A stretch of DNA of 64,000 nucleotides from Arion vulgaris (GCA_020796225.1 CM036753.1:84788941-84852940); one strand, 5' to 3'; numbered from the stretch's first letter, positions 33,234-45,475 are shown. Program-made: numbers and translations. Notes: generated by a model from the sequence alone, not told the origin.

Positions 33234-34373
33234 TAAGGGGTTTTTGAGAGGATGAAAAAAATATTTTATTCTGTATTGTTTAAAAAATTGTCATATTTCT
33301 TTAAAATTTTCTTTAAAACTCGCATTTCCAAACAATTCTCATCTTTTTTGTTTTGTATTCCTGGTTCTTCATTCCAAATACTTTTACAATCTTATAAATT
33401 ACAATGGGGAGTCTCGTCGGTACTATGAAGCCGGTACACTGCCAGTGATATCTTCATGTGTAAGAAGGAGATTGGAGCCCACATGATTACTCACCGAATT
33501 GCAATGATGATAGTCCTATCATTTATTTATTTAATCTAGTGAATCAATCTATCCTGGCGTAAATCTAAACCCAACAAAGACAAATATCAAAGTCAAGTAT
33601 TGTCCCAGCTCTAAATTCTAGAGGACGTTACACAGTTTTCTAAAATTTCCCATCTTCAACAATTTCTAATCACTTTCTTTCTTTATGACGAGTCAAGCTA
33701 AATTTCATGACAAATATCATAAGCGGAGTAGACTTGCTAGGGAAACGTCGACGATATGTCTAAGCACTAAGTGAACAAATCAGCTTAAGGGAGCATTAGT
33801 CAGACAGTAAACATCCGTGTATGAAAGGGGTCCTGCGTTTGGTTTGTAACCATGATCTTGGAGATATTGGCACTTGAGGCTAGCTGTCTCGGATAGAAGC
33901 GCTGGTTGCCTGGAAATGTTAGCACAGCACTGACGCCTTTAACAAACACATGTTTAATGGTTAAACCCGCTCATCTGAATATTATGATTATGCAAATACA
34001 TGGGCAGATAAGAGATTTGAGTGCATGCCTAATACTCATTACAGTGATCTGTGCGATATGAATGCTAATGTCGGAGATCATATGAGGCTAGTATTCCACA
34101 ATGTATGTGTGTGTGTGTGTATATGTGTACGCGCATATATAAATGTGTGGGTTTTAAAAAACAAAATTAAATGCCGTGCCCGTCATGTTTAACTATAAGC
34201 ATAAGAGGGTTTATATTATGTTAGGTTGTGTAGCAATCGCGACTACTCAACACTGACCATTTATTCTTTAACGTTATGTACTAGACATGATCCTTATTCT
34301 GTATATTACTTTTCTCTTCTCAACAGTTTTCTTTCATAAATGTTGCTTGATGTACAGATGCAGCGAAGCAAAA
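32641..34373. other. No gene recognised; microsatellites
   Basis: (TA)n followed by (GA)n at about 33199-33231, and (GT)n near 34107-34120. No exon or repeat family identified in this 1.7-kb stretch. Confidence 0.45.
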
Positions 34374-34607
34374 CTTCTTCGAAAACTCCATATCGACCAC
34401 TTGTTAAACCACACCACTCTTTGTGATTTTTATGTGATCTGAGCCTAAGAGCGATTATACGTTGTGCCAGTTATGCGCCTACATCCGATTTTTATTTACT
34501 AGGGTAGCTTCCCGAGGTTCCTACCTCAGTCGCCTCTTATGACTTGCCTTGTAGGTCGCAGTGTACTATTCATTGCTCTCCTTGAGGGCTCCAACAACAC
34601 ACGGGCG
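34374..34607 (-). mobile_element. SINE B
   Basis: Nearly full-length, minus orientation: cttcttc tail, tgatctgagcctaagagcga, tactagggtagcttcc, the core inverted (agtcgcctcttatgacttg) and head gagggctccaacaacacac. About 20 bp are missing in the middle. Confidence 0.8.
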
Positions 34608-34987
34608 GAATCGCAGTATAACGACAATGAGACTCAGAACAACACATCGAACAACAAGGACAAGTTAATGAAAAGTACAACACATCAAACAATAAGAAGG
34701 AAGAAAAGCACATCAACAATAAGAGGTTAATGAAAAGTACAACACATCGAACAACAATAGAACAAAAAGACAATATTATAACAGACAGTAACTATCATCC
34801 TGATGGTAGTTCGACGAGGTTGGATATTCATAAATAAATTAGCGAGACCAGTCCTCATTGTCCTCAAATTAGTAAATCATCCAATTAATGATTATATATA
34901 AAATAAGATAATAATAGATAATACATGATTAGTAATTAATTCATTTTTCGTAGATAAGATTCAGAAATACCAAAATAGTATTGTTGA
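34608..34987. other. Cryptic simple repeat, otherwise unidentified
   Basis: 34630-34780 has several partial copies of aaaagtacaacacatc and aacaataag. No gene seen. Confidence 0.5.
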
Positions 34988-35165
34988 TATAAGACATGGA
35001 TTAGCGCGCGGCTTTCATACTGGAGACCCGTGTTCAGTTCACGGTAAGGTCATTAATTTTTTCCTGTCGGGGCATACAAAAAAATCATAACCTGAACAGT
35101 TCCACGGCGACTGTACTAGTCATGTGACCATTAAATTCCCCAGGTTCATGTCCCTCTGTTCTACA
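34988..35165 (+). mobile_element. SINE E, tRNA-derived
   Basis: A-box-like ttagcgcgcggc and a decayed B-box (tgttcagttca), then the body shared with 21945-22480: aaaaatcataacctgaacag, cggcgactgtactagtcatg, ccccaggttcatgtccc. Confidence 0.7.
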
Positions 35166-35593
35166 CCGTACTAAAAAGTGATATTACAGACATTAACGAA
35201 CGACAGTATATCAGTAAGAGCATAAGTGTAAGGTTTAAGAATAATAGCTGACAAATTCTGACCATATACAGTGGGATGGATGTATATATAAATAAACTTT
35301 TTGACAAATTGTTTCTAAATTTTTTTAATGCCAACATTTCATAATTTTGCATCAATGATGTTTAAATGTCATGTGCAGTGTCTGCAGTGATACGCTAACG
35401 GGTCGGACATGTATCTCCACTCGACTCGGTAGATTGTCACGTACTGCTAACATTCTCAGCCTGTGTCAGATACCTTCAAATCGTGTTTACACATATGATT
35501 AAATCTAATCTCAGCTCTACTATACTATATACAACATACATACTGGTTATTGGTTACTAAACTGACATCATTGCACTCAGGGCAGACCCATAG
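35166..35593. other. No gene or repeat recognised
   Basis: Nothing assigned. Confidence 0.45.
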
Positions 35594-35950
35594 GTGCTCA
35601 GTTTCCCCCAACAGCTATCGAAGAGTATGCATACTGATTGTTCCCGTGAATCGTTGATTAAACACTCTCCTCACTCTGCCCCTAAGGCGGCCAGTTCTAC
35701 TTGTACAACGGGTAACTCCAAACAGCTTAAATTGCTGGATCGATTCAACCTCAATTTAGTGTCTTCATCCAACAGACAGTCGCAACGAGACTGAATAACA
35801 TTCCCCTTATCAATCTTCAATTCCCAACAATCGATGTGTTGATGAAGCTGTCGCCTCGCATGCCCGTGAGAGTAGATCCACGAAGCCTCTGGATTTACGT
35901 ACATACTACATGGCATTAGACTGAAGAGATAAAGTCCACGAGCAGCTGAA
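35594..35950 (-). other. Unidentified open frame, coding status uncertain
   Basis: Less A+T rich than its surroundings. A minus-strand frame of 81 codons (MPCSMYVNPEASWIYSHGHA ... VQVELAALGAE) and a 66-codon plus-strand frame overlap. I recognise no family and see no clear splice sites; it may be a decayed element. Confidence 0.2.
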
Positions 35951-36127
35951 TCATTGAAGAAGAACTCAACCTATTTAGCAGTCCCCGACAGCTATCTTTC
36001 TCCTTACTATCAACCCAGGATATCAGTTGGGATGTGACCACCTTTCTCCCAGCATGCATGGCCGTGTCACCGCTGTTCAATATTTGAAATTACATTATGT
36101 TCATAGAGTTTTATTCATCGTATGTAC

Positions 36128-36337
36128 CCGCCTGCCCAGCGTGTTCGTAGTGCGTTGGACTACGGGTGACAAGTCCTCTGTGAGTGCTGGTTCAACTCCG
36201 CGGACTGGCAGAAAAGCCACAGATTCTCCAGATTTACGGTGTTCGTGGCACCGAACCGAAGGTTATGATGTCCATGGCACCGAGCCGAAGAGATCCAGCT
36301 CAAGTGCTTCTGGATCGGAAAAAAAAGAGAAAAATTT
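36128..36337 (+). mobile_element. SINE C, tRNA-derived
   Basis: Plus-oriented copy: ccgcctgcccagcgtgttcg, A-box region gtagtgcgttggac, B-box ggttcaactcc, body ending ttctggatcggaaaaaa. Imperfect TSD atcgtatgtac (36117-36127) and attgtatgtgc (36338-36348). Confidence 0.85.
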
Positions 36338-36348
36338 ATTGTATGTGC

Positions 36349-37056
36349 ATTGTTTAAAATTTAATCACATTAGCGACAGAATGAGAAAGTAAAACCACGC
36401 ATATAAACTTGACATAAGTCCCATACATTCAACACAAACTAGCTGCTTTCTCAACCGTCAGAACTTCGACTAACGTACTGCAGCTAATTATTATTAATCG
36501 CCGGCAGATACTAACCATACCTTGGTACGGAGATTCGAGAGCGCATTTCCTTGTCATATCACTTGAGAGGCGTATTTCACCCGGCAAAATTAACTAGATC
36601 TTAAAGTATAACTTGTTTGAAATCACTTAACTGAGTATTTTTTCAGCCTATTGGATTTGTTTACAGACGAATTATCCAGCCTGCTATCACTAGCCCGTCG
36701 TTTTAGCGACGGGTGGCTTGTACAATAGGCTAGTGTTGACTTTTCATTCAATGCCAGCGTTTACCGAAGTTGTCTGTCAATCCAGTCGTTCTCTAGTCGG
36801 AATGTTTACCTACGAATACAAGATCTTGCGTGCTCAAGTGGATTTATACGACAGAGCCCTGCATTTGAGAATCTCTAGGCTATCTCTACTCTTCTGGAAC
36901 GGGCAGAAGAAATGAGACACCTCCCACCCCACCCTCCCATATTCATAAATTTCGCTTCATTGTTCTTTATATTTAATTTTCATGGAAATATTATTGATAA
37001 AAAATGTAGCAAATACTAAATCGTTTATAAAAGAACAGTAGTAATAAAAATGACAA
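36349..37056. other. No gene; Helentron-like hairpin at 36690
   Basis: At 36694-36713, cccgtcg and cgacggg form a 7-bp hairpin inside actagcccgtcgttttagcg. Terminal CTAG-plus-hairpin structures are typical of Helitron/Helentron ends, but only one end is visible. Nothing else recognised. Confidence 0.3.
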
Positions 37057-37299
37057 GTCGGGAGTCTGTAGCTTAAGCGGAAGTGGATCACAACCAAGCG
37101 TACCTGGTTCAAACCTCGGGCAAGTTTGAAAGCAAATTAGTTCCCTTGAATTTTTATGAATGATAAAAATAGAGCTCACCGTTCAGAAAGCAATAACAAA
37201 CTACTAAATGTATAAGTGGTGCCAAGAAAATCGACGACTAGTTTACTGTTGTTGATGGCAAGGTCATATAAAGGATATGCCACGATTTTCATTTTCAGT
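37057..37299 (+). mobile_element. SINE F, tRNA-derived
   Basis: Head tctgtagcttaagcgg (A-box) and tacctggttcaaacctcg (B-box), central block gttcagaaagcaata, then ccaagaaaatcgacgactag and aaaggatatgccacgatttt. TSD aatgacaa at 37049-37056 and 37300-37307. Confidence 0.8.
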
Positions 37300-37453
37300 A
37301 ATGACAAAATTGAGATTCGTTTCTAATTTCAGCCTCTCATTTATTTGATTATTTTCCGTTGTTAGGATCCATATCACTTTGATATTTAAATAACATTTCT
37401 AAATATGTGGGTCAAGTGAGAGAAAAAAGGGATAACATTTGTCTATACATCGA

Positions 37454-37456
<3 letters not shown>

Positions 37457-37494
<38 letters not shown>
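37457..37494. repeat. (GT)n microsatellite
   Basis: About 19 GT units. Confidence 0.95.
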
Positions 37495-37495
<1 letters not shown>

Positions 37496-37589
37496 TTGAT
37501 AGAAGAAAACGTGGATTAACTGCTACTATATAAGACTGCGCACTGCACTTCTCAAGAGTCTAGAAATTTGAAGGTTACTTTGCGTTCCC

Positions 37590-38165
37590 GGCCTAGACTG
37601 ATGGACCAACTTTTATCATGAATTTTACTGTTGTTTTTAGGGACTCCGTTCCTCCGTACAGTTTTTCGCGAAGCTCTGTGTGTTGTGCCCATGACTCTTT
37701 CCTTATACCTGCTAACCGTTGACAGTCTTGCAAGACGTGTTCTGCCGTCATGTCTGCCATTTTGCAGGGGCACAGACTAGTTGTGCCAATTTTAAATTTA
37801 TGGAACATGTGGGCTCTGAGCTTGTTGTGTCCGGTACGGAGGCGAAGTATGACAACTTGTTCACTTCGAGAGAGACCATAGTATCCGTCTGTGTCTGTGT
37901 ACTGAGGGTGGTCTTTTGCCCATTTGCTTCTATAGTGCGAACCGATGGTTGTTTTGACTTCCTCATAACTGATCTCGAGATCAGTCTGAGGTAGTCGCCT
38001 GCCCTCTTTGGCTAGCTTGTCGGCTGCTTCGTTTCCCTAACGTTGCAGTGTGACGGTATCCACTGGATGACGGTGAGTTTGAGTGAACTCGTTAGTTCAG
38101 CGAGGGACGTTTTGAGCTCATTCATCTCAGTTTTGCCAATGCATTTGAGTGCCGCACCAAGTACA
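37590..38165 (-). mobile_element. RNase H-type LINE, RNase H and C-terminal region
   Basis: The most informative RNase H LINE copy. Minus strand reads LTVIQWIPSHCNV (RNase H histidine motif), then GNEAADKLAKEG after a one-base frame break, KTTIGSHYRSKWAKDHPQY, YYGLSRSEQVVILRLRTGHN, FKIGTTSLCPCKMADMTAEH and VLQDCQRLAGI, ending VKFMIKVGPSV and a stop. APE-type LINEs of the I group carry such a domain. Confidence 0.85.
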
Positions 38166-38915
38166 AAAACTGCATATATCGTTTACAATTAAATCTTGCA
38201 GCATTTAAATTTTGCAACAATATAGAGCGTGAAGAAGCTATTAACATACAATAACAAAGTCCCATTACTTGGTAATTAACAAAGAAATATCAAGAACATG
38301 TAAACATTCGGAAAATTGAAATGGTAAATACCATTGTACAAGGAGTTAAGTATGAAACAATAGAAGATCATCAATTAAATGTTAAAAGTTGACTTTTTAA
38401 CAAGAATTCTGAGCACAATCATTTGTTTATATCCCATAGCCTTTACAGATCTTAGAGTATGACATGCATGTCACTGCGTATTTTCTAGGCCCTAGTGTGA
38501 AGAAGGTAGCAGGACCAGTTCCTTTCAGGATTATGTGAGTAAAATAAAGATTGTAGCAGTGAAATGAATAACGCAAATCTTTCACTTGTTAATAATATTG
38601 ACGAAATGACGAAATGTTAGCAGAGCCACATCTTAAGGTGTACGAACGTTTACAAAATATAACCTCGGCCCTTGTGCTCTTGCCATTTGGCATAACGTTA
38701 AGTTATGCATATCTTCATGTGTTCGTAGGCTGCTACTTTGTTCCGTATACTGTGTTCCATTTAACTGTTCTTGAAGGAAGAAGAATCTTCCTGACATCAT
38801 TCAGCATACATTGGGCGTTCTGACATTACCGTATTATAGAATTGACAGGGGAGTTTAAAACTTTCACTAGAAAATTACAGCCGCGAGTTCTCCTAATAAA
38901 TTATAAGATATTCAT
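38166..38915. other. No gene or repeat recognised
   Basis: A+T-rich sequence with no assigned feature. Confidence 0.45.
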
Positions 38916-38919
38916 TCCA

Positions 38920-39062
38920 TGTCTAGTAACTACTTTAAACTCCAGAAGTTTTAGAAATACTGCTATGGTAAACGTCCAGAAGCTTGTAACTACTTTAAAC
39001 TCCAGAAGTTTTACAAGTACTGCTATGGTAAAAGTCCAGAAGCTTGTAACTGCTTTAAAAAA
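38920..39062. repeat. Tandem repeat, 60-bp unit, about 2.3 copies
   Basis: cttgtaactactttaaactc and cagaagttttacaagtactg recur at 60-bp spacing. Confidence 0.9.
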
Positions 39063-39109
39063 ATATTAAAATAATGCTTGTTAATGTTGTAAGTGGCAGG
39101 AAGCTTTTT

Positions 39110-40630
39110 TCCATCCTAAATTCACTAATTAAAAAAAAAAGACATCATATACTAAATTCACTAAATTAAAAACCAATGACATCATATACTAAATTCACTA
39201 AATAAAAACCAATGACATCATATACTAAATTCACTAAATAAAAACCAATGACATCATATACTAAATTCACTAAATTAAAACCAAAGACATCATATACTAA
39301 ATTCACTAAATTAAAAACCAATGACATCATATACCAAATTCACTAAATAAAAACCAATGACATCATATACTAAATTCACTAAATAAAAACCAATGACATC
39401 ATATACTAAATTCACTAAATAAAAACCAATGACATCATATACTAAATTCATTAAATAAAAACCAATGACATCATATACTAAATTCATTAAATAAAAACCA
39501 AAGACATCATATACTAAATTCACTAAATAAAAACCAAAGACATCATATACTAAATTCATTAAATAAAAACCAATGACATCATATACTAAATTCACTAAAT
39601 AAAAACCAAAGACATCATATACTAAATTCATTAAATAAAAACCAAAGACATCATATACTAAATTCATTAAATAAAAACCAAAGACATCATATACTAAATT
39701 CACTAAATAAAAACCAATGACATCATATACCAAATTCACTAAATAAAAACCAATGACATCATATACTAAATTCACTAAATAAAAACCAAAGACATCATAT
39801 ACTAAATTCACTAAATAAAACCAAGACATCATATACTAAATTCACTAAATTAAAAAACCAATGACATCATATCCAATCACAAATAAAAACCAATGACATC
39901 ATATACTAAATTCACTAAATAAAAACAATGACATATATACTAAATTCACTAAATAAAAACCAATGACATCATATACTAAATTCATTAAATAAAAACCAAA
40001 GACATCATATACTAAATTCATTAAATAAAAACCAAAGACATCATATACTAAATTCATTAAATAAAAACCAAAGACAGCATATACTAAATTCATTAAATAA
40101 AAACCAAAGACATCATATACTAAATTCACTAAATTAAAACCAATGACATCATATACTAAATTCACTAAATAAAAACCAATGACATCATATACTAAATTCA
40201 CTAAATTAAAACCAAAGACATCATATACTAAATTCACTAAATAAAAACCAATGACATCATATACTAAATTCACTAAATTAAAACCAAAGACATCATATAC
40301 TAAATTGACTAAATAAAAACCAATGACATCATATACTAAATTCACTAAATTAAAACCAAAGACATCATATCCTAAATTCACTAAATAAAACCAATGACAT
40401 CTATACTAAATTCACTAAATTAAAACCAATGACATCATATCCTAAATTCACTAAATAAAAACCAATGACATCATATACTAAATTCACTAAATTAAAACCA
40501 ATGACATCATATACTAAATTCACTAAATAAAAACCAAAGACATCATATACTAAATTCATTAAATAAAAACTAAAGACATCATATACTAAATTCACTAAAT
40601 AAAACCATGACATCATATCTAAATAAAAAA
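39110..40630. repeat. Minisatellite, 36-bp unit, about 41 copies
   Basis: Units of aaattcactaaataaaaacc followed by aatgacatcatatact. Variants (tgac/agac, cact/catt, ataaa/attaaa) are interspersed. Minus-strand open frames with a 12-residue period (LVNLVYDVIGFY) are a by-product of the unit being a multiple of 3. Few units carry indels. Confidence 0.95.
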
Positions 40631-40974
40631 AATAGTTCAGAGCATTCGTGATCTGCTACAATTATTTTAAGGACAAGTTCATGAATCAGTTACTAAGATC
40701 TTCTTTATTGTAGAATTGTCCTTCATATTCTGTAGATCTTTTTGATATTCCTTCAATATCATCTAAATTTCTTTTTTTTTTTTTTATTTGTCTATCATTT
40801 CACATTCCTTTGTTAATTTTTTTTACTTTCTTGTATTCTGTCGTCTTATTTATGATTTCAGCAGTCATCAATACGAGACTTTTCTGTTTAAATTTTTTTT
40901 ATAGTACCTCGTTTGCTAGTGTGTTTGCTTAATCCTAAACAATCCCATTTATTATGTACTTTTTGTTTGAAATT
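40631..40974. other. No gene or repeat recognised
   Basis: Very A+T-rich with a T11 run near 40770. Confidence 0.5.
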
Positions 40975-41260
40975 CGGGTCTGCCTAACTGTGGTCTCCGA
41001 TAACAAAAGACCAACGGGCTCAGGTAAAAATTCTAGGAAATAAGACCACACAACTGTCACGTGATCCTCGCATTCCAGTGTTGTGTACAGACGAATTCGA
41101 AAAACAAAATAACAAGCAAAATCAAGATTATATTATGTAACAAGTTCAATTTAAAGTTAAATAATATCAGAAGCGTTAACGTTTTCTATCAAGAAATAAT
41201 CATGAACGCATAGAACTGAGTAAAATTGAAAAAAAAAGCGTAGTGTTCTATCAAACATAT
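40975..41260 (+). repeat. Dispersed repeat I
   Basis: Matches 49690-49965 in the opposite orientation: cacgtgatcctcgcattcca, gacgaattc, aatcaagattatattatg and aacaagttcaatttaaagtt. The other copy follows a LINE end, so it may be LINE 3' sequence. Confidence 0.6.
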
Positions 41261-41399
41261 TACAAAAACTAGCCCCCATTAAACAGGAATTTTCCATTGC
41301 CGTCTCAGCTAGTTAGCTTTACGTTGCTGTTGACTGCGGCCTAACCTACATGTCGTAACATTTTATTTTAGCGTGTTCAATTTGAGCACATGAAATACG

Positions 41400-41570
41400 T
41401 TCTATCATCCGTTTACCATAGGACTGGGAACTAGATCTCACCTACATTAAGATCAGTGATCTTTGAACAAAAAATCCAGATTGCTCCATGCAGGGAATAA
41501 ACCGAGTACTTTTGGAGCGGGAGACGAACATTTTACCTCTACGACACAGATACCATCACGATATATTATT
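41400..41570 (-). mobile_element. Possible tRNA-derived SINE
   Basis: The reverse complement of 41480-41560 has an A-box-like tgtcgtagaggtaaaatg and a B-box-like tcggtttattccc at the right spacing. Only one copy is in the window, so the call is tentative. Confidence 0.35.
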
Positions 41571-41579
41571 TGAATGAAA

Positions 41580-41750
41580 ATGTATATTCGATCTGATAAG
41601 TGGAATTTTGTCCACACGGGCTTCGACCGCAAATGTATATTCGATCTGATATGTTGAATTTTGTCCACACGGGCTTCGACTCGCAAATGTAATTCGATCT
41701 GATATGTTGAATTTGTCCACACGGGCTTGACCGAAAATGGCAGGCAAATT
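41580..41750. repeat. Tandem repeat, about 55-60 bp, three copies
   Basis: attcgatctgatatgttgaa and ttgtccacacgggcttcgac recur three times; the third copy has small deletions. Confidence 0.9.
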
Positions 41751-42325
41751 GTAATTTCATACTGTCTCATCTAGTGTCTCAGCTGTATATTTAGCCACTG
41801 ATAACAACACTTTAGTAAGAATAGTAAATCATATATACAGTCATACATTTATTGGAAGAGATAAATGTGTATTTTTTACTGCTGATACTATTGTTATATT
41901 GGAATAAATGGCAATGAGGTAGGCGGGCTATCTGAAAACATACGCCGAGAGGGAAAATGATGACCTAATGAATATCAATGTGGGCTATCAGTCAGTCTTC
42001 TGGACAAGGGTTTGACAGCTAAGACAAACACACAATTCCAATTGATAGACAAACGGTCTCCGTGCTTCTTAGAATCACCGGTTACAAGAGGCCAAGGGAA
42101 ACAACCATGATTCAACATTGTCGAGTAGGCAGTGAATGGAATAATGTGTAATTTGTGAAAGTGCTCATCTTATTTAGCATAACCTTTAGCAGACTCAGAT
42201 AAATATAGTAACTGGCTCAATACTTCGATAAAACACTTTATTTGCCTTTTAAATAATTAATTTGTCTGTATGTGGGTGGGTGTGCTTTCTACCTAAACAT
42301 TAATTTCATTGCTATAGTTGGGAGC
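41751..42325. other. No gene or repeat recognised
   Basis: Nothing assigned. Confidence 0.45.
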
Positions 42326-42326
42326 A

Positions 42327-42965
42327 GGACCGTGCTGTGCTATGATACAGAGAGGCCACCGCATAAGGTGATTCGTAAGGAGGCCGCATAGCGAAATCAA
42401 AATACAATTTGAACAATTCAATAATTAAAATCTTTACCCAACGCTTTTCTATATTGGTCTATGTTATTCTGATATTGGTTTATGTTATTTCGATATTGGT
42501 CTATGTTATTCCGATATTGGTCTATGTTATTCCGATATTGGTCTATGTTATTCCGATATTGGTCTATGTTATTCCGATATTGGTCTATGTTATTCCGATA
42601 TTGGTCTATGTTATTCCGATATTGGTCTATGTTATTCCGATATTGGTCTATGTTATTCCGATATTGATCTATGTTATTCCGATATTGGTCTATGTTATTC
42701 CGATATTGGTCTATGTTATTCCGATATTGGTCTATGTTATTCCGATATTGGTCTATGTTATTCCGATATTGATCTATGTTTAGTTCGATATTTGGTCTAT
42801 GTTATTCGATCAATGGTCTATTTATTCCGATTTGGTCTATGTTATTCCGATATTGATGTATACGATTTAGTATTCGTACATTTTGTGCAGTTTAAAAAAA
42901 AACACAATCAAATATTATTTTAAAGAAAAAACATTTAAGGGGCAGGCATTTCGAAGACATGAGTA
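42327..42965. mobile_element. hAT MITE copy interrupted by a tandem array
   Basis: Left part (caggaccgtgctgtgctatg, atacagagaggccac, gcgaaatcaaaat) and right part (aaagaaaaaacatttaaggg, gcatttcgaagac) match the two halves of the 176-bp MITE at 17014-17189. Between them sits the 21-bp array. The right terminal inverted repeat is missing. Confidence 0.8.
42447..42865. repeat. Minisatellite, 21-bp unit, about 20 copies
   Basis: Units of gatattggtctatgttattc plus c, nearly identical in the centre and decayed at the right edge. It lies inside the MITE at the point where the 17014-17189 copy has only about 18 bases. Confidence 0.95.
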
Positions 42966-43059
42966 TTCATGTCGGTTTTCATGTCGGTAGACACAGAAAT
43001 ACTAGATGGTCTTAGTTAGGGGTCTGTCCTTGGCATTCAAACAATAGCAATGTTTGTTT

Positions 43060-43850
43060 CTTTTTATCTCTTGATCGAACACTCACGGAGAAACTGACCA
43101 GTAAACTTCTTGTTATCCCTCGATCGAACACTCACGGAGAAACTGACCAGTAAACTTCTTGTTATCCCTCGATCGAACACTCACGGAAACTGACGAAGTA
43201 AACTTCTTGTTATCTCTCCGATCGAACACTCACGGAGAAACTGACAAGTAAACTTCTTGTTATCTTTCAATCGAACACTCACGGAGAAACTGACAAGTAA
43301 ACTTCTTGTTATCTCTCGATCGAACACTCACGGAGAAACTGACGAGTAAACTTCTTGTTATCTCTCGATCGAACACTCACGGAGAAACTGACGAGTAAAC
43401 TTCTTGTTATCTTTCAATCGAACACTCACGGAGAAACTGACGAGTAAACTTCTTGTTATCTTTCAATCGAACACTCACGGAGAAACTGACAAGTAAACTT
43501 CTTGTTATCTCTCAATCGAACACTCACGGAGAAACTGACAAGTAAACTTCTTGTTATCTCTCAATCGAACACTCACGGAGAAACTGACAAGTAAACTTCT
43601 TGTTATCTTTCAATCGAACACTCACGGAGAAACTGACGAGTAAACTTCTTGTTATCTCTTGATCGAACACTCACGGAGAAACTGACAAGTAAACTTCTTG
43701 TTATCTCTCGATCGAACACTCACGGAGAAACTGACAAGTAAACTTCTTGTTATCTCTCGATCGAACACTCACGGAGAAACTGACAAGTAAACTTGTTATC
43801 TCTTGATCGAACACTCACGGAGAAACTGACGAGTAAACTTCTTGTTATCC
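43060..43850. repeat. Minisatellite, 49-bp unit, about 16 copies
   Basis: Units hold gatcgaacactcacggagaa, actgacaagtaaacttcttg and ttatctct. The last unit runs directly into the tail of SINE B. Confidence 0.95.
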
Positions 43851-44098
43851 CTCGAACGTTCCATATCGACTACTTGTTAACCCCTCTGTGTGATTTATAT
43901 GTTATCTGAGCCTAAGAGAGGATGTACGATGTGCCAGTTATGCGTCTACAAGTAGGTCAGCACATTCGATTTCTGCAACGCTTTTTATTTACTAGGTAGC
44001 TTCCTAGGCCCTACATCAGTAGCCTCTTACGACATGCATTGTACGTCGCAGTGGTAGTATTTTTGCTTCCTTGCGGCCCCTAGACCACACAGGCGAAT
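43839..44098 (-). mobile_element. SINE B adjoining the 49-bp array
   Basis: Minus orientation: cgaacgttccatatcgacta, ttatctgagcctaagagagg, tttttatttactaggtagct, the core inverted (gtagcctcttacgacatgc) and head gcggcccctagaccacacag. The 8-bp repeat gagtaaac at 43831-43838 and 44099-44106 is a TSD candidate; the left copy is part of the last array unit. Confidence 0.75.
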
Positions 44099-44106
44099 GA
44101 GTAAAC

Positions 44107-44740
44107 AGGAATCGTAAAAATCAAATACAACATCGACATGAATGTTTCATTTTAAAATGTGCATCTTCTTTCTTAAAGTATCCATACGTTAGCATGAAAA
44201 TGTCGTTTGATACAACTCTACAATAACCAATGAGATTCATGTCATGAGAAACAACGGGTGGGCCTACGAACTAAGGTTTCCGTATGATCGTTCAAGCATA
44301 AGAACATTTTCTGTATGCAGATTCACCTGCAATTGAAACAAATCGTTTATTTGTAAATAAATGCACTTTCCGTTGAAAGACCAACAAAAAAAACCCCACA
44401 TCAGCTTTGCTGGACAGAGAATGAATAAACGCGCTAAAAACAGAAACACTAGGATACCGAGTCAGACAAATAAAATAACTGGAGTCAGACAGACGATATA
44501 AATTTGCATACGAGGAGACGGGGTAAAGCAATTAAATGAGAACAGATACAACAGTCAGACTGCATAATCAAATACGCACAGAAGATCTGAAGACAGGTTG
44601 AGAGGGAGAGGCAAGGAGAAACAGGAGAGTGATAAACAGACGGAAATATTGACTGAATACGGGCAACAAATTTATATAGTGGGTGTAGACAGAGAAAACA
44701 TTTATAACCGTACAGATACATAATTCATACATACAACGTA
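44107..44740. other. No gene or repeat recognised
   Basis: Overlapping minus-strand frames of 60-80 codons at 44264-44721 show no family resemblance. Confidence 0.4.
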
Positions 44741-44747
44741 GTGTGCC

Positions 44748-44751
<4 letters not shown>

Positions 44752-44810
<59 letters not shown>
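44752..44810. repeat. (TA)n microsatellite
   Basis: About 29 TA units. Confidence 0.95.
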
Positions 44811-44811
<1 letters not shown>

Positions 44812-44865
44812 TGACCATATATATATCAGGAGAGTAACAGCATCTGTAAAGCTACGAGGAACTTA

Positions 44866-45475
44866 GTTATATACTGAGTCTAGAGTACAGAACAAGATCT
44901 ATAGCATACAGTACAAGACTGAACACAAAGAACTTAGTCTTATACTGAGTCTAGAGTACAGAATAAACTGAACACATAGAACTTAGTTATATACTCTAGG
45001 GTCTCTGTGGCTAAGTGGTTAAGCCCTTTGCCTTGTGAGTCGAAGGTCGTGGGTTGGAGTCCGGACCGCGCCATTCTGTTCACGAGTACAGTTTTTTCCA
45101 GAGACCCTAGGATTGTTGCTGGAGCTACGGAGTTCGTGCTTTGTGCAATACTCTCGGCAGGTGGCGTGCCATTTCTGCGAGAGGGACTGAGCCATATGGG
45201 GTAAAACTCGGTGCAATGAAGTCAATCCTTCGGCTTTAAAACCCTTTTTAGAGTACAGAACAAGATCTATAGCATACAGTACAAGACTGAACACATAGAA
45301 CTTAGTTATATACTGAGTCTAGAGTACATAACAAGACTGAACACATAGAACTTAGTTATATACTGAGTCTAGAGTACATAACAAGACTGAACACATAGAA
45401 CTTAGTTATATACTGAGTCTAGAGTACAGAACAAGATCTATAGCATACAGAACAAGACTGAACACACAAAGTTAG
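44866..45475. repeat. Tandem repeat, long form about 71 bp and short form about 50 bp, interrupted by SINE D
   Basis: Units start gaacttagttatatactgag and contain tctagagtacag; the long form adds aacaagatctatagcatac. Six units are visible, one of them split by the SINE at 44999-45249. Confidence 0.9.
44999..45249 (+). mobile_element. SINE D, tRNA-derived, full length
   Basis: Reference copy. The head has an A-box (tggctaagtggttaagc) and a B-box (gggttggagtcc), like a tRNA-Leu/Ser D arm. Body: gaccctaggattgttgctgg, agctacggagttcgtgcttt, ggcgtgccatttctgcg, gactgagccatatggggtaa. End: caatccttcggctttaaaac then a short T run. It interrupts an array unit; no long TSD is visible. Confidence 0.85.

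Noticed and set aside
39311..40616. Minus-strand frames with 12-residue repeats
   Set aside because: Same artefact from the 36-bp array; A+T-rich units without stops in that frame.
42409..42783. 124-codon hydrophobic frame
   Set aside because: Artefact of the 21-bp array inside a MITE.
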